From Nostoc piscinale CENA21 (GTDB taxonomy: Bacteria > Cyanobacteriota > Cyanobacteriia > Cyanobacteriales > Nostocaceae), in NCBI RefSeq assembly GCF_001298445.1, contig NZ_CP012036.1, positions 3,899,766 through 3,963,765 of the forward strand: a stretch of DNA of 64,000 nt, given 5' to 3'. The position numbers and the translations under genes were made by a program. This document shows positions 28,398 through 40,508 of the stretch, piece after piece; position 1 is the stretch's first letter, and each line of letters begins with the position of its first letter. Under the pieces are notes generated by a model that was not told the origin of the DNA, made no database searches, and worked only from the letters and a program-made list of their open reading frames with translations.

Positions 28398-29390
28398 CTA
28401 GACGGCTACTTCTAAGCTAGATAGTCTGTCTGCCAATAGTTTTTCTAGGTCTTCTAAGGCTTTGGTAAATCCTTTGATACCTTCGTCTAATTTGTCGTAA
28501 GCCATTTGGTCTTCGGCGTGCATTTTGTCGAAGGTGGCTTTGTCGATGGAGATTTTGGCAATGTCCATGCTGGCTGCTTTAGCAGGGTCGAGTTTGCGGG
28601 GTAGTTCGCCAATGGTGGCTTGCAATTCGCCTAACAAAGAGGGAGAGATGGTGAGTAAGTCGCAACCAGCTAACTCAGTAATTTCGCCCACATTGCGGAA
28701 GCTTGCACCCATAACTTCGGTTTTATGACCGAACTTCTTATAGTAGTTATAAATTGTGGTAACAGATACTACGCCTGGATCTTCAGCAGATGGGTAGCTG
28801 TCGCGTCCAGTTGATTTTTTATACCAGTCCAGAATCCGACCAACGAAGGGGGAAATTAAGGTAACACCTGCTTCAGCACAAGCGATCGCTTGATGCAAAC
28901 CAAACAATAGAGTTAAGTTACAGTGAATGCCTTCTTTTTCCAGAATTTCGGCGGCGCGAATACCTTCCCAGGTACTAGCAATTTTAATCAAAATTCTTTC
29001 GGGGCCAATGCCAGCAGCTTTATACTGAGCAATGATTTCTCTACCTTTAGCGACTGTCGCTTCTGTATCGTAAGATAAACGGGCATCAACTTCTGTAGAA
29101 ACCCGACCAGGAATAATTTGCAGAATCTTCAAACCAAAGGACACAGCCAAGCGGTCAAAAGCTAAAGAAACAATTTGAGCTTTGCTTGCACCTGCACCTG
29201 CATCTTTTTTAGCTTGCAGTAAAGTCTGATCAACAATATCCTGATACTCTGGCATTTGTGCCGCAGCAGTAATCAGGGAAGGGTTGGTGGTCGCGTCTCT
29301 CGGTGTAAATTTTTCAATGGCTTTAATATCGCCAGTATCAGCAACTACTACTGTAACTTCGCGCAACTGTTCTAGTAAATTTTTAGACAT
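28398..29390 (-). CDS. tal: Transaldolase
   Basis: A 330-residue transaldolase from ATG 29390 ([20 protein letters not shown]), with GGAG upstream. Motifs: [40 protein letters not shown], and [20 protein letters not shown] with the Schiff-base lysine of [27 protein letters not shown] and [13 protein letters not shown] follow. It exchanges dihydroxyacetone units between sugar phosphates, linking the oxidative pentose phosphate path to glycolysis. It follows pyk (about 150 bases) on the same strand. Confidence 0.96.
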   Translation of the reverse strand: MSKNLLEQLREVTVVVADTGDIKAIEKFTPRDATTNPSLITAAAQMPEYQDIVDQTLLQAKKDAGAGASKAQIVSLAFDRLAVSFGLKILQIIPGRVSTEVDARLSYDTEATVAKGREIIAQYKAAGIGPERILIKIASTWEGIRAAEILEKEGIHCNLTLLFGLHQAIACAEAGVTLISPFVGRILDWYKKSTGRDSYPSAEDPGVVSVTTIYNYYKKFGHKTEVMGASFRNVGEITELAGCDLLTISPSLLGELQATIGELPRKLDPAKAASMDIAKISIDKATFDKMHAEDQMAYDKLDEGIKGFTKALEDLEKLLADRLSSLEVAV

Positions 29391-29539
29391 AATCAACTCC
29401 GCGATGGTGATTTGTGTAGGATTTACCTAATTCCCCTATGTGTTTACACTCTCTACGGTCGCTAAAATTCTGATTTTGGCAATCTTTCTTAATGCTTGCT
29501 TGTTTCACTGAGCGAAGCCTCAGCCTTATTCTAGGTGCG

Positions 29540-30970
29540 TCAAGCTAGAATTGGCTGTCCAATAGAATGCACTTTGATTAAACTAGTTGTGCCTGATTTA
29601 CCAATTGGAACGCCGGAGGTAATTACCACTTTATCGCCTTCATTGACTAAACCCGTGTCTGCAACTGTGTTGACGACGTTGATAAACATTTCCTCCGCAT
29701 TGTGAACTGGCGGAATGAATATAGGTTCAATTCCCCAAGAAAGTGCTAATTGGCGGTAGGAGTTTTCATCAGGAGTGAGGGCAATAATCGGCGCGGAAGG
29801 GCGGTATTTTGACACTAATTTGGCTGTACTGCCAGATGTGGTATTACACAGAATTGCCTTTGCGCCTGTTTCATAAGCGATGCGACATACTGCTTCAGCC
29901 ACCGATTCGGTAACACTGAGACTACCTGCTTCGTGACACCAGGAATGTTTACCACCTTCTTGCAAAGCTTGTTCTGTGCGTAGGGCGATGTTGTGCATGG
30001 TTTGTACCGCCGCTACAGGATATTGACCGACGGCTGTTTCTCCAGAAAGCATGACGGCATCAGTACCATCCAAAATGGAGTTAGCAACGTCGGTGGCTTC
30101 GGCGCGGGTGGGGTCTGGTGAACTAATCATTGACTCCAACATTTGGGTAGCAGTAATCACGGGTTTACCAGCCTGATTACAACGGCGAATAATATCCTTT
30201 TGAATCAGGGGGACTTCGTGAATGGGAACTTCTACCCCCAAATCGCCACGGGCAATCATAATGCCGTCAGCAACTTGTAAGATGGAGTCGAAACGCTCAA
30301 CTGCTTCTGGTCTTTCGATTTTGGCAATTAAACGAATTGCAGCCCCAGCAGCTTCGATCATCCGTTGGGCAGGTTCTAAATCTTGGGGCGATCGCACAAA
30401 GGAAACCGCCGCAAAATCTACCCCCAACTGAATGCCAAAGCGCAAATCCATCAAGTCTTTTTCGGTGATTGAACTTACGGGTAATGGTGTTTCTGGCAAA
30501 TTAACACCCTTGTGAGTGGAAATTAAACCGCCAATTTTCACCAACGCCCGAATTTTATCGGCATCGCGATCGGTGACAATTAATTTGACGCGTCCATCGT
30601 TAATTAAAATTGGTTCCCCAGGTCTAACCATTGCGAACAAAGTCGGCAATGGTAAAGGCAGTTCGTCGATACTATTGCCTTTATCCTGCAAAACAAATGT
30701 GACTTCTTCCCCAGCTTCGACATTTAGTCCTTCTGGTGGTAAAACTCCTAAACGAATTTTCGGGCCACAAAGGTCTTGCATAATTGCCACTGGCTTTTGG
30801 CGATCGGCACTAATCTGCCGTAAATACTTAGCCGTTTGTCCGTGAAATTCATGAGCGCCGTGTGAAAAGTTTAACCTCGCTACATTCATACCAGCTTCTA
30901 CAAGGGCTTGTAGTTTTTCTGGTGCAGAACTAGCAGGGCCAACAGTGCAAATAATTTTGGTTCGACGCAT
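29540..30970 (-). CDS. pyk: Pyruvate kinase
   Basis: This 476-residue enzyme makes pyruvate and ATP from phosphoenolpyruvate. MRRTKIICTVGPASSAPEKL, NVARLNFSHGAHEFH, the catalytic lysine segment IRLIAKIERPEAVERFDSIL, GIMIARGDLGVEVPIHEVP and ITATQMLESMISSPDPTRAE are all present. The C-terminal domain ends in GTTSLIKVHSIGQPILA. Length is typical. It lies between gap and tal on the same strand in the phosphoketolase cluster. Confidence 0.97.
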   Translation of the reverse strand: MRRTKIICTVGPASSAPEKLQALVEAGMNVARLNFSHGAHEFHGQTAKYLRQISADRQKPVAIMQDLCGPKIRLGVLPPEGLNVEAGEEVTFVLQDKGNSIDELPLPLPTLFAMVRPGEPILINDGRVKLIVTDRDADKIRALVKIGGLISTHKGVNLPETPLPVSSITEKDLMDLRFGIQLGVDFAAVSFVRSPQDLEPAQRMIEAAGAAIRLIAKIERPEAVERFDSILQVADGIMIARGDLGVEVPIHEVPLIQKDIIRRCNQAGKPVITATQMLESMISSPDPTRAEATDVANSILDGTDAVMLSGETAVGQYPVAAVQTMHNIALRTEQALQEGGKHSWCHEAGSLSVTESVAEAVCRIAYETGAKAILCNTTSGSTAKLVSKYRPSAPIIALTPDENSYRQLALSWGIEPIFIPPVHNAEEMFINVVNTVADTGLVNEGDKVVITSGVPIGKSGTTSLIKVHSIGQPILA

Positions 30971-31151
30971 AGGGATTAGGGTTCAGGTATATATTGCGAT
31001 ACAAATGCTTTGAGCAATTGCCTACTGCATCTATATCACTTGTGCTTCATATCACTCCTTTTGTATATAAAAAAGCTTTTTATTTAGTCAGAGTAGGGAC
31101 TAGAGGTTAGGAAATTTACCCACTTCCAACTCCCTATTCCCTACTCCTTGA

Positions 31152-32192
<1,041 letters not shown>

Positions 32193-32333
32193 TCAACCTC
32201 CTAATTGAGAACAACCCAGGTCTGTTCTCCGTTTCAGCGCGGCATTTAGCTGGGTTAATTTTGGTCTGACTGAGCTGATCGTGACAGTATTAGACACCTA
32301 AACGCATTTTGTTAGATATCTTTTAAGGTTTTG

Positions 32334-32388
32334 GGATTTTATCAGTTATCAGTTCACTGTTTACTGATAACTGGTAACTGTTCACTGT
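32334..32388. repeat. Short TCAGTTATCAGTTCACTG repeats downstream of xfp
   Basis: Units TTATCAGT, TTCACTG and ACTGATAACTGG occur in direct and inverted order over 55 bases after the xfp stop. They are the same family as the repeats between atpD and atpC. Confidence 0.65.
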
Positions 32389-32389
32389 T

Positions 32390-34771
32390 TTAATACGGCC
32401 ATTGCCAGTTGCGGACTTCGGGCATATCTTCACCGTATTGGGAAATGTAGTGTTTGTGTTCGATCAGCTTATCTTGTAGGTGTTGTTTGACGTATGCGGC
32501 TTTGTAACCTAGTTTCGGCACGCGATCAATTACATCCATAACTAAATGATAGCGATCGAGGTCATTGAGAACCACCATATCAAAGGGTGTTGTGGTCGTG
32601 CCTTCTTCTTTGTAACCACGGACATGGAGGTTATGATGATTGGTTTGCCGATAAGTTAACCGATGAATTAACCAAGGATAGCCATGAAAGGCGAAGATAA
32701 TCGGTTTATCCGTTGTGAAGATTGTATCGAAGTCTTTGGGTGTTAAACCGTGAGGATGCTCACTTTTTGGCTGTAAGGTCATCAAATCGACGACGTTGAC
32801 CACCCTAACTTTTAAGTCGGGGAAGAATTGACGCAGCATATCCACAGCCGCTAAGGTTTCTAAGGTTGGTACATCCCCAGCACAAGCCATGACTACATCC
32901 GGTTCACTGCCTTGGTCGTTACTTGCCCACTCCCAAATGCCAATGCCTTTGGTGCAGTGTTTAATGGCTGCATCGATGTCAAGATACTGCAAGGCTGGTT
33001 GTTTGCCAGCAATGATGACGTTGACGTAGTTCCGGCTTCTTAAGCAGTGGTCAGTGACGGAAAGTAAGGTGTTGGCATCGGGGGGAAGATAGACGCGAAT
33101 CACTTCTGATTTTTTATTGACTACATGGTCGATAAAACCAGGGTCTTGGTGAGAAAAACCGTTGTGGTCTTGCCGCCAAACATGAGAAGTGAGTAAATAA
33201 TTCAGAGAGGCGATCGGTCTACGCCAGGAAATATGGCGGGTGGTTTTCAACCATTTGGCGTGCTGGTTGAACATAGAGTCAATGATGTGGATAAATGCTT
33301 CGTAGCAGGAGAAGAAGCCGTGACGACCAGTCAGGAGATAGCCTTCTAACCAACCTTGACAATTGGTTTCGCTGAGAATTTCCATTACCCGACCGTTGGG
33401 GGAGAGGTGTTCGTCTTCGGGCAGGATTTTAGACACCCATGTTCTATCGGTGACTTCAAAGATGGCATCTAAACGATTGGAGGCAGTTTCATCAGGGCCA
33501 AAAACGCGGAAATTCCGGCTGTCGAGGTTGAGTTTCATCACATCCCGGAGGAATTTGCCTGCAACTTTGGTGGCTTCTGCTTCGACTTTGCCGGGGTGGG
33601 AAATATGTACAGCGTAGTCTTGGAAGTTGGGCATTCGCAAGTCACGCAACAAGATACCGCCGTTGGCGTGGGGATTGTCGCCCATCCGCCGCAGACCTGT
33701 GGGGGCTAATTGGGCGAGTTCCGGGATGAGTTTACCGCTTGCGTCGAAGAGTTCTTCGGGTTTGTAACTCTTCATCCAGTCTTCGAGTAATTTTAAATGT
33801 TGTGGCTGTTGAGCGATCGCACCAAAGGGGACTTGATGCGATCGCCAAAAATCTTCGGTTTTCTTACCGTCAACATCTTTTGGCCCTGTCCAGCCTTTGG
33901 GGGTTCGCAAAATAATCATCGGCCAGCGCGGACGTTCTTGAAATCCATGTACGCGGGCTTCTCTTTGGATGTTTTGAATTTCGGAAATGACGGTATCTAA
34001 TGTTGCCGCCATCTGTTGATGCACGTCTGCGGGTTCAGAACCTTCGACAAAGTAAGGTTTATAGCCATAACCCACAAATAAGCTTTCTAATTCTTCGTCG
34101 CTTAACCGTGACAACACTGTTGGGTTAGCAATTTTATACCCATTGAGGTGCAGAATTGGCAAAACTGCCCCGTCATTCACTGGGTTGAGAAACTTATTGG
34201 AGTGCCAACTAGTAGCTAAAGCCCCAGTTTCGGCTTCACCATCACCCACAACCGCCGCCACAATCAAATCAGGATTGTCAAAAGCTGCACCGAAGGCGTG
34301 AACTAAGGCATAACCCAATTCCCCACCTTCGTGAATTGAACCAGGGGTTTCCGGGGCGACGTGGCTGGGAATCCCACCAGGGAAGGAGAACTGTTTGAAC
34401 AACTGCTTCATTCCTTCAACATCTTGGGAAATGTTGGGGTAATATTCGCTGTAAGTTCCTTCTAGGTAGGTGTTCGCTACTAAGCCAGGGCCACCATGAC
34501 CAGGCCCAGCAATATAAATTATGTCCGTATCATATTTTTTGATGATGCGGTTGAGGTGGACATAAATAAAATTCAGCCCTGGTGTCGTTCCCCAATGCCC
34601 TAAAAGCCGGGGTTTAACGTGTTCGATTTTCAGGGGTTCTCTCAGCAGTGGATTATCTAGTAGATAGATTTGCCCTACTGACAAATAGTTCGCCGCCCGC
34701 CAGTAGGCATTAATTTTATGTAATTCTTCGTCTGTTAAAGGCTTTGTTTGTGGAGAGATTGCTAAAGTCAT
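32390..34771 (-). CDS. xfp: Phosphoketolase (xylulose 5-phosphate/fructose 6-phosphate)
   Basis: This 793-residue thiamine diphosphate enzyme cleaves xylulose 5-P or fructose 6-P with phosphate to acetyl phosphate. [40 protein letters not shown] and the ThDP-binding [20 protein letters not shown] are hallmark regions. The middle contains [20 protein letters not shown] and [20 protein letters not shown], and the C-terminus is [10 protein letters not shown]. It is first in the minus-strand set xfp-gap-pyk-tal. Acetyl phosphate would be used by the acetate kinase further downstream. Confidence 0.97.
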   Translation of the reverse strand: MTLAISPQTKPLTDEELHKINAYWRAANYLSVGQIYLLDNPLLREPLKIEHVKPRLLGHWGTTPGLNFIYVHLNRIIKKYDTDIIYIAGPGHGGPGLVANTYLEGTYSEYYPNISQDVEGMKQLFKQFSFPGGIPSHVAPETPGSIHEGGELGYALVHAFGAAFDNPDLIVAAVVGDGEAETGALATSWHSNKFLNPVNDGAVLPILHLNGYKIANPTVLSRLSDEELESLFVGYGYKPYFVEGSEPADVHQQMAATLDTVISEIQNIQREARVHGFQERPRWPMIILRTPKGWTGPKDVDGKKTEDFWRSHQVPFGAIAQQPQHLKLLEDWMKSYKPEELFDASGKLIPELAQLAPTGLRRMGDNPHANGGILLRDLRMPNFQDYAVHISHPGKVEAEATKVAGKFLRDVMKLNLDSRNFRVFGPDETASNRLDAIFEVTDRTWVSKILPEDEHLSPNGRVMEILSETNCQGWLEGYLLTGRHGFFSCYEAFIHIIDSMFNQHAKWLKTTRHISWRRPIASLNYLLTSHVWRQDHNGFSHQDPGFIDHVVNKKSEVIRVYLPPDANTLLSVTDHCLRSRNYVNVIIAGKQPALQYLDIDAAIKHCTKGIGIWEWASNDQGSEPDVVMACAGDVPTLETLAAVDMLRQFFPDLKVRVVNVVDLMTLQPKSEHPHGLTPKDFDTIFTTDKPIIFAFHGYPWLIHRLTYRQTNHHNLHVRGYKEEGTTTTPFDMVVLNDLDRYHLVMDVIDRVPKLGYKAAYVKQHLQDKLIEHKHYISQYGEDMPEVRNWQWPY

Positions 34772-35282
34772 AACAAATTTCCGTAGACAACAGGATTTTG
34801 ACCTTGTTTCGTAAGCTAGTGTAGTGGTCTATGCAATAACGGCCATCCTACTCATGACAAATTTTGCCCAGCGCCAATCTGGAAAAACTTGTGCTTTGTT
34901 GTTGCGATCGCTGGTGTGAAAATTTTAGTGAGTGATGAATAATTCCGGAATATCTCCTGCTTGAGAGAGTAGCAGATGTAACCAAGATAGTTCGCTAGTT
35001 TTAAGATTTTTTTAAACCATTTATGACAAATGCCAAAAATTCACTACAGAAGTTGGTTTAGAAAATACAATCTTGTTAAAGAAATATTACTGTTGATAAA
35101 AAATATTAAAGACTATAGCCTTTTCTAGTTTGTTGGATTAGGTTTTTAAGATTTTGATTTGAAAAAAATACTTTTCAAACATCCTCTTAGATGGAGAATC
35201 CTAGCTTGCTTTTAAATCACAAACATTTGCCAGAACAGCAATAATCGAGAATAAACAATCATCTGGATTCTCCATCAAATTT
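34772..35282. other. Intergenic region upstream of xfp
   Basis: Contains the presumed xfp promoter, a GCGATCGC-like site near 34905 and a 12-base inverted repeat GATGGAGAATCC / GGATTCTCCATC at 35190-35201 and 35265-35276, just after the repeat-protein gene. No gene was seen. Confidence 0.45.
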
Positions 35283-36731
35283 TTAAGGCGCTCCAATTCT
35301 GCCCTCAATAGGTAAACCTTGATTTAACCAATGTTCAGTGGCAGCTTTGTAATTAGTGCCGTAAGCTTGCTTTAAGTCGGGATATCTATCCAGGTAATAC
35401 TTCACATCAAATGTAGGTGAGCCTACTCTGCCCTCAATGGGTAAACCATGATTTAACCAATGTCCGGTTGCAGCCTTGTAATTAGTGCCGTAAGCTTGCT
35501 TTAAGTCGGGATATCTATCCAGGTAATACTTCACATCAAATACAGGTGAACCTACTCTGCCCTCATTAGGGAAACCTTGGATTAACCAATGTTCCGTTGC
35601 GGCTTGGTAATTAGTGCCGTAAGCTTGCTTTAAGTCGGGATATCTATCCAGGTAATACTTCACATCAAAGACAATAGAGCCTACTTTGCCGTCATTAGGT
35701 AAACCTTGATTACACCAGTGTTCAGCCGCATTTGTGTAATTTGAGCCATAAACTTGTTGTAATTCGGGATATCTTCCCAGGTAATACTTCACATCAAATG
35801 CAGATGAACCTTCTCTACCTTCATTAGGTAAACCTTGATTTAACCAATGTTCCGTTGCGGCTTGGTAATTAGTACCAAAAGCTTGTTTTAAGTCAGGATT
35901 GCGATTCAAATAAAAATCAGGATCAAAAATCGGGTTTCCACTCAGATTGCAAGAAGATGATGGTGGTGATGTAATAGATGCGATGACAGAGGCATTGTTA
36001 GCATTACCTATAGTTCCTCCTCTATCACAGTCAGAAGTATAAACATAACGAGTAGCCACATAACCGGAAGGTGGTGTCAAACCACATATTGTTAACCCTG
36101 TAACGGGAGTTTCGATAATACTAGCGTTGTCAGATGTACTTGTCGTTTGTTGCTGACGGCATTCCAGCACATAAGTATAACGAACAGCCACATAACCAGT
36201 CGGGGGTGTGAAGCCACATATCGTTAATCTTGATGAGGGAGTTCGGATGGTAGCAGCATTTTGTGAAGTACCTGTACTTAATCCTGTACGACATCCTGAC
36301 GCATAAATATAATTAACAGCCACATAACCAGTCGGGGGTGTAAAGCCGCATATCGTTAATCCTGATGAGGGAGTTCGGATAATAGCAGCATTTTGTGAAG
36401 TACCTGAAAGTCCGTTTTGACGGCATTCCGACGTATAAGTATAGTTAACAGCCACATAACCAGTCGGGGGTGTGAAGCCGCATATCGTTAATCCTGATGA
36501 GGGAGTTCGGATGATAACAGCATTTGGCGAAGTATCTATAGTCCCTCCTGTACGGCATTCAGGTAAATAACGATAACCAACAGCCACATAACCAGGCGGA
36601 GGTGTGAAGCCACATATAGTCCTTAGAGACTGTGCTGTGGTTACTTCTGGATAGACAAAGGATGAAAGGGCAAAAGCTAATGCAGTTCCAACATTAGTCA
36701 AAAGTAGTGCTGCTAAGGAGGTTTTTGACAC
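35283..36731 (-). CDS. Exported protein of five plus five tandem repeats
   Basis: This 482-residue protein has a signal peptide (LLLTNVGTALAFALSSFVYP, ending near TTAQS). Residues ~35-255 are five 44-residue repeats of the type LTICGFTPPTGYVAVNYTYT followed by ECR and TSQNAAIIRTPSSG. Each has two cysteines and could form one small disulfide unit. After a serine-rich linker come five 43-residue repeats of the type FDVKYYLDRYPDLKQAYGTN followed by AATEHWLNQGLPNEGR. DNA repeats are spaced exactly 132 and 129 bases and some are nearly identical, so the gene can change length by recombination. The second repeat type resembles the YYL-NPDL-HYLxxG-EGR repeats seen in large bacterial surface proteins. 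The function is unknown. Confidence 0.7.
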   Translation of the reverse strand: MSKTSLAALLLTNVGTALAFALSSFVYPEVTTAQSLRTICGFTPPPGYVAVGYRYLPECRTGGTIDTSPNAVIIRTPSSGLTICGFTPPTGYVAVNYTYTSECRQNGLSGTSQNAAIIRTPSSGLTICGFTPPTGYVAVNYIYASGCRTGLSTGTSQNAATIRTPSSRLTICGFTPPTGYVAVRYTYVLECRQQQTTSTSDNASIIETPVTGLTICGLTPPSGYVATRYVYTSDCDRGGTIGNANNASVIASITSPPSSSCNLSGNPIFDPDFYLNRNPDLKQAFGTNYQAATEHWLNQGLPNEGREGSSAFDVKYYLGRYPELQQVYGSNYTNAAEHWCNQGLPNDGKVGSIVFDVKYYLDRYPDLKQAYGTNYQAATEHWLIQGFPNEGRVGSPVFDVKYYLDRYPDLKQAYGTNYKAATGHWLNHGLPIEGRVGSPTFDVKYYLDRYPDLKQAYGTNYKAATEHWLNQGLPIEGRIGAP

Positions 36732-36952
36732 TGTATTGCTCCAAAATCATGAATAAGGTGCAACCTGTTAATTGATAAATGTCAATAACAGTACATCCCC
36801 ATTCAGTCATTTCACTAGTTTTGCTATGTTTTATGCTAAATTTCGCTACTGAAATTACCAACTACAGCGCCAGATTCAAATTATTTTGGAGCAATCCATT
36901 TGTATACGTCGAAATTAGAACCGCGAGAAAAACGCGAAATATCTTGTTTCTA

Positions 36953-39900
36953 CTACACCGACAACCTTACCTGTGAACCTTGTTGAGTTTTATGCACTTC
37001 AATTCTGGCTTGAAAGGCTTCTTTGAGGTGGGGCATGTGGGTAACGGTGAGGATACAGGCAAAATCTGAGGCGATCGCATTTATGGCTGCAATTAGGCGA
37101 TCGCATCCTTCGGCATCTTGTGTACCAAAGCCTTCGTCAATAATTAACAGTTGCAATGCCGCCCCCGCCCTTTGTGCTAATAATTTCGCCATTGCTAACC
37201 GAATGGCAAAGTTAATTCTAAAGGCTTCCCCGCCAGAGTAAGTCTCATAAGCGCGGGTTCCTTTGGCATCGGCAATTAAAATATCTAAGGTATCAATCAA
37301 CTTGGCATTCTTCTTAGTAGATTTGCCGCTTCTGCCTGCTTTTTGAGTAACAAACTGCACATGCAACTGATTGGCGCTCAACCGCGCTAGTAATTGATTT
37401 GTCTCTGCTTCCAGTTGGGGCAGCACATTTTCAATCATCAATGCTTGGATACCATTTTTACCAAATGCTAAAGCTAACTCGTGGTAAACACGGTACTGCT
37501 TTTTACAAGCTTGCAGTTGTTGTTGTTGTTCTTCGTACTGCACTTGCAAAGTTTCTAGTTGCAGCGCGAGTTGTTCTAAACGCCCCAATTTGGCAATTTG
37601 TTCATCGAGTTGTCTTCTGCGGATGGCTAATTGCTGTTCTAAAGCTTGAATTTGCTCAATCGGGTTGGCAGACTGGGCTAATTGTTGGACAATTTCATCA
37701 ATTTGGCTGGCGAGTTGTTGTCGTTCATTCAACCGCGTAGTTTTCGCCGCTTCTAGTTCTTGTAATCTGCCTTGTAATTGGGGATACTGCTGTTGGGCTG
37801 AGAGTAATTGTTGATAGCGTAGTTGCCAACCTTGACTTTGGCGGACGGCTTGACGTAGGTTATTGTGTTGCTCTGCACTATAACCAATTTCCGTAATTTG
37901 ACGCTCCAGGGCGGTGATTTGTTGGGCGCATTCAGAATCAGTTTGTTCTTGCTGAATTCTGGTTTGTAATTGGGCGATAGTTGCTTGTAATTCTGGTTTG
38001 CGGGCGGCTAGTTGGGTTTGGCGTTTGAGTGCGTCTTTAATTTGCCCTTGTTTAATTTCTGCCCAGCGCCATCTTTCGACTTCACTCCGCGCTAAGACAT
38101 GATCTTGCTCATTGTAATTTAATTGTTGCAGATATTCGTCTAATTTTCTGAGTTCTTGCTGTTTATCGTGGGCATAATCACCAACTTGGAGCGATCGCTC
38201 TAAATGTTCTCTTTCCTGCGCCAGTTGTTGTAACTGTTCTTCTGCATCGCTGGTTGATTCTAGTTGGGCGGCTAATTGTCCGCGTTGTTCTCGCAAAGAG
38301 TCATAAGGTGACAATTTTTGAGAAATTGCCCGGTATTCTTGCCGCAAAGCCTGAATTTCTCTGTCTGTACAAGCTAGTTGCTCACGGAATACCCAAAGTT
38401 GCTCCTCAGTTTCCTTGTACTCTGATTTAGTTTTATCAGCAACCCGATTCCAATGATGCTCATCTAAGGGACGTTCACACAATGGGCAAATTGCATCGGG
38501 GTTGCGGAGCATTTGTAATTTTTGGTCTAATTCGCCTAATAACCGCTCATATTCTCGTTGCTGTCCTTGCAGTCGCTCAATAAAGTGCCTTCTTTCTTGC
38601 CCTTTTTCTTGAACTCGTTGCAAATAAACCCGCTCTTTTTCCATTTGTTCAATTTGCATCGCCACCGCCATGACAGCTTGTTGCAATTCCGGGTGGCGTT
38701 GGGAGGCGCGTTGCAGTTGATTTTCCGTAGCTTGGATTTGTTCTAATCTGGCGACTAAACTGGCTTGGATTCTATCTAAATAAGTTTGCAAACTTTGACG
38801 CTGTTGTAACAATGGCGAAACCTGCATTTGTAATTCATCCAACTGCACCACCCGACGACGGGCGGCGTTGAGTTGTCCTAATGCGGCTTCGACTTCGCCT
38901 GATTTACTCAGGGTGTGCTGAATTTCCTGTTCTTGTTGTGCTAAGGCTTCCAGTTGGGCTTGGACTTGTTGGAGTTGTCTTTCAATTTCGTGAATTTGCT
39001 GAGTTAATTGCTGCTGCTTTTGTTGGCGGAGGGTTGTGGCGCGGGTGTGTTGTTCAAATTTAGCTGCAAAAGCTTCTTCTTGAGATTGGAGACTTTGATA
39101 ATGGGCGTAACCGTTTTTAATTTCTGCTTCTTGATTTAAGATGGCGGCTAACTCCGCCAGTTGGGTTTTAACCGATGATTGTTCTTGGTGGAGGCGATCG
39201 CAATCTTGGGTTAAATTCTGATATTGTTGCCTCACAAAGCTCAGTTGTTGTTCCCAATTTTGTCGCTGATGTTGGACAACTTGCAAACTTTGTAATTGAA
39301 TATTCTCAAAAGCTTGTACTTGTTGTAGCTGATTCAGTTCGGCTTCTAATTCTACTCGTTGCGCTTCTGTAAATTCTCGCTGTTGCAGTTGAACTTTAAT
39401 CGCTTCCAAAGAACGCTCTAATTCTTCCGCCCTGGCTTTATATTGTCTGGAAGATTCTTTCGCCCGTTCTTCCAAATCATCATACTGCGTGAGTTTTAAC
39501 AACTCTGCCAAAATTTCCTTACGTTCTGTCGGGCGCTTCAGCATAAACTCATCCGCACGACCTTGACGCAAGTAAGCAGAATTAATAAAAGTATCGTAGT
39601 CCAGTTTAATATGTTCTAAAATCAAATCCTGAGTCGCCCGTACTCCTTTACCCGTCAGAGGACGAAACCCAGCAGGCGTTTCTATTTGAAATTCTAAAAC
39701 ACCAGTTGCACCTCTGATTCTGGTGCGAATGACGCGATAAATTTGCTGATTAATTTGAAAGGTAAAATCAACGCGGACTTCTTTTGCCCCAGCGTGAATA
39801 ACATCATCTTCAACAGAAGCACGACTTTCACCCCAAATTGCCCATGTAATCGCCTCAAGCAGAGACGATTTACCCGCACCATTAGAACCAGAAATACAAG

Positions 39901-39979
39901 CCGTATGCAAACCACGAAAATCTAAAGTAGCATCACGGTAACTAAGGAAGTTTTTGAGGATAAGTTGTACTGGAATCAT
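36953..39979 (-). CDS. sbcC: SbcC-type exonuclease subunit (SMC-like ATPase)
   Basis: 1008 residues. The N-terminal ATPase half has Walker A GSNGAGKSS near residue 35. Two long Gln/Glu/Leu-rich coiled coils flank a zinc hook CPLCERPL near residue 497. The C-terminal half has the signature YSGGEAFRINFAIRLAMAKL and Walker B LLIIDEGFGTQD. With SbcD nuclease it processes hairpins and double-strand ends. sbcD is not in the window. The gene stands alone on the minus strand. Confidence 0.93.
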   Translation of the reverse strand: MIPVQLILKNFLSYRDATLDFRGLHTACISGSNGAGKSSLLEAITWAIWGESRASVEDDVIHAGAKEVRVDFTFQINQQIYRVIRTRIRGATGVLEFQIETPAGFRPLTGKGVRATQDLILEHIKLDYDTFINSAYLRQGRADEFMLKRPTERKEILAELLKLTQYDDLEERAKESSRQYKARAEELERSLEAIKVQLQQREFTEAQRVELEAELNQLQQVQAFENIQLQSLQVVQHQRQNWEQQLSFVRQQYQNLTQDCDRLHQEQSSVKTQLAELAAILNQEAEIKNGYAHYQSLQSQEEAFAAKFEQHTRATTLRQQKQQQLTQQIHEIERQLQQVQAQLEALAQQEQEIQHTLSKSGEVEAALGQLNAARRRVVQLDELQMQVSPLLQQRQSLQTYLDRIQASLVARLEQIQATENQLQRASQRHPELQQAVMAVAMQIEQMEKERVYLQRVQEKGQERRHFIERLQGQQREYERLLGELDQKLQMLRNPDAICPLCERPLDEHHWNRVADKTKSEYKETEEQLWVFREQLACTDREIQALRQEYRAISQKLSPYDSLREQRGQLAAQLESTSDAEEQLQQLAQEREHLERSLQVGDYAHDKQQELRKLDEYLQQLNYNEQDHVLARSEVERWRWAEIKQGQIKDALKRQTQLAARKPELQATIAQLQTRIQQEQTDSECAQQITALERQITEIGYSAEQHNNLRQAVRQSQGWQLRYQQLLSAQQQYPQLQGRLQELEAAKTTRLNERQQLASQIDEIVQQLAQSANPIEQIQALEQQLAIRRRQLDEQIAKLGRLEQLALQLETLQVQYEEQQQQLQACKKQYRVYHELALAFGKNGIQALMIENVLPQLEAETNQLLARLSANQLHVQFVTQKAGRSGKSTKKNAKLIDTLDILIADAKGTRAYETYSGGEAFRINFAIRLAMAKLLAQRAGAALQLLIIDEGFGTQDAEGCDRLIAAINAIASDFACILTVTHMPHLKEAFQARIEVHKTQQGSQVRLSV

Positions 39980-40260
39980 TGAGGCAATAGCGCCACATCT
40001 AGGTTTTAATCAACAAGCAGTACAGATGCACTCTAGATAGTTTAGCTAGGTGAATATCAGTATTCTAGTCCTTAAGTCCGTAATTTTACGAAAATTAACA
40101 ATATGATGAGCAAGTTTTTCCCATCTGGCAAATTATGTTGCTCAGATTCGGAGAAAAATTCAACTTCATTTTATAATCCCTGAAAAATTTTCGTCGGAGT
40201 AGCAATCTGCTTAGGAGTTTTGGGCTTAATAAGTAGAGAAGTTTCAGTGGTGTATTAATC
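39980..40260. other. Intergenic region between sbcC and small genes
   Basis: No gene, hairpin or repeat was recognised. Confidence 0.4.
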
Positions 40261-40503
40261 GTGACTAACTCTCAAAAAATAACTTTGCAATCTAGTCCGC
40301 CTCCTAGCCAAAACAATCCCGTATTGGATAATTTGGTTGCTTTGCAAAGAAAAATGAGTGAATTTATCAAAGATTTTGCTGAAATCCGTAGATAGTTATT
40401 CAAAAAAGTTGCATTTAGAATAATTGCTTCTTTAGTTTTGCCGTGGGTAATTGGCTTGCTTTTAAGTCTTTTAAGTCTGTTGCTAACTAGTTTGATAAAG
40501 TAG
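40261..40503 (+). pseudogene. Small membrane protein interrupted by an in-frame TAG
   Basis: From GTG 40261 the frame reads VTNSQKITLQSSPPSQNNPV to FAEIRR, stops at TAG 40393-40395, and continues in the same frame as LFKKVAFRIIASLVLPWVIG and LLLSLLSLLLTSLIK to a stop at 40503. The two halves look like one 80-residue protein with a hydrophilic N-terminus and one hydrophobic hairpin, in which a CAG codon became TAG. The next small membrane protein starts five bases later. The call is from composition and spacing only; no family is known to me. Confidence 0.45.
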
Positions 40504-40508
40504 TCAAC

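Noticed and set aside
35283..35940. Regular near-identical DNA repeats that could be mistaken for a CRISPR array
   Set aside because: Units are 129 bases, in frame, and encode an open reading frame with conserved residues; there are no short repeat-spacer units.
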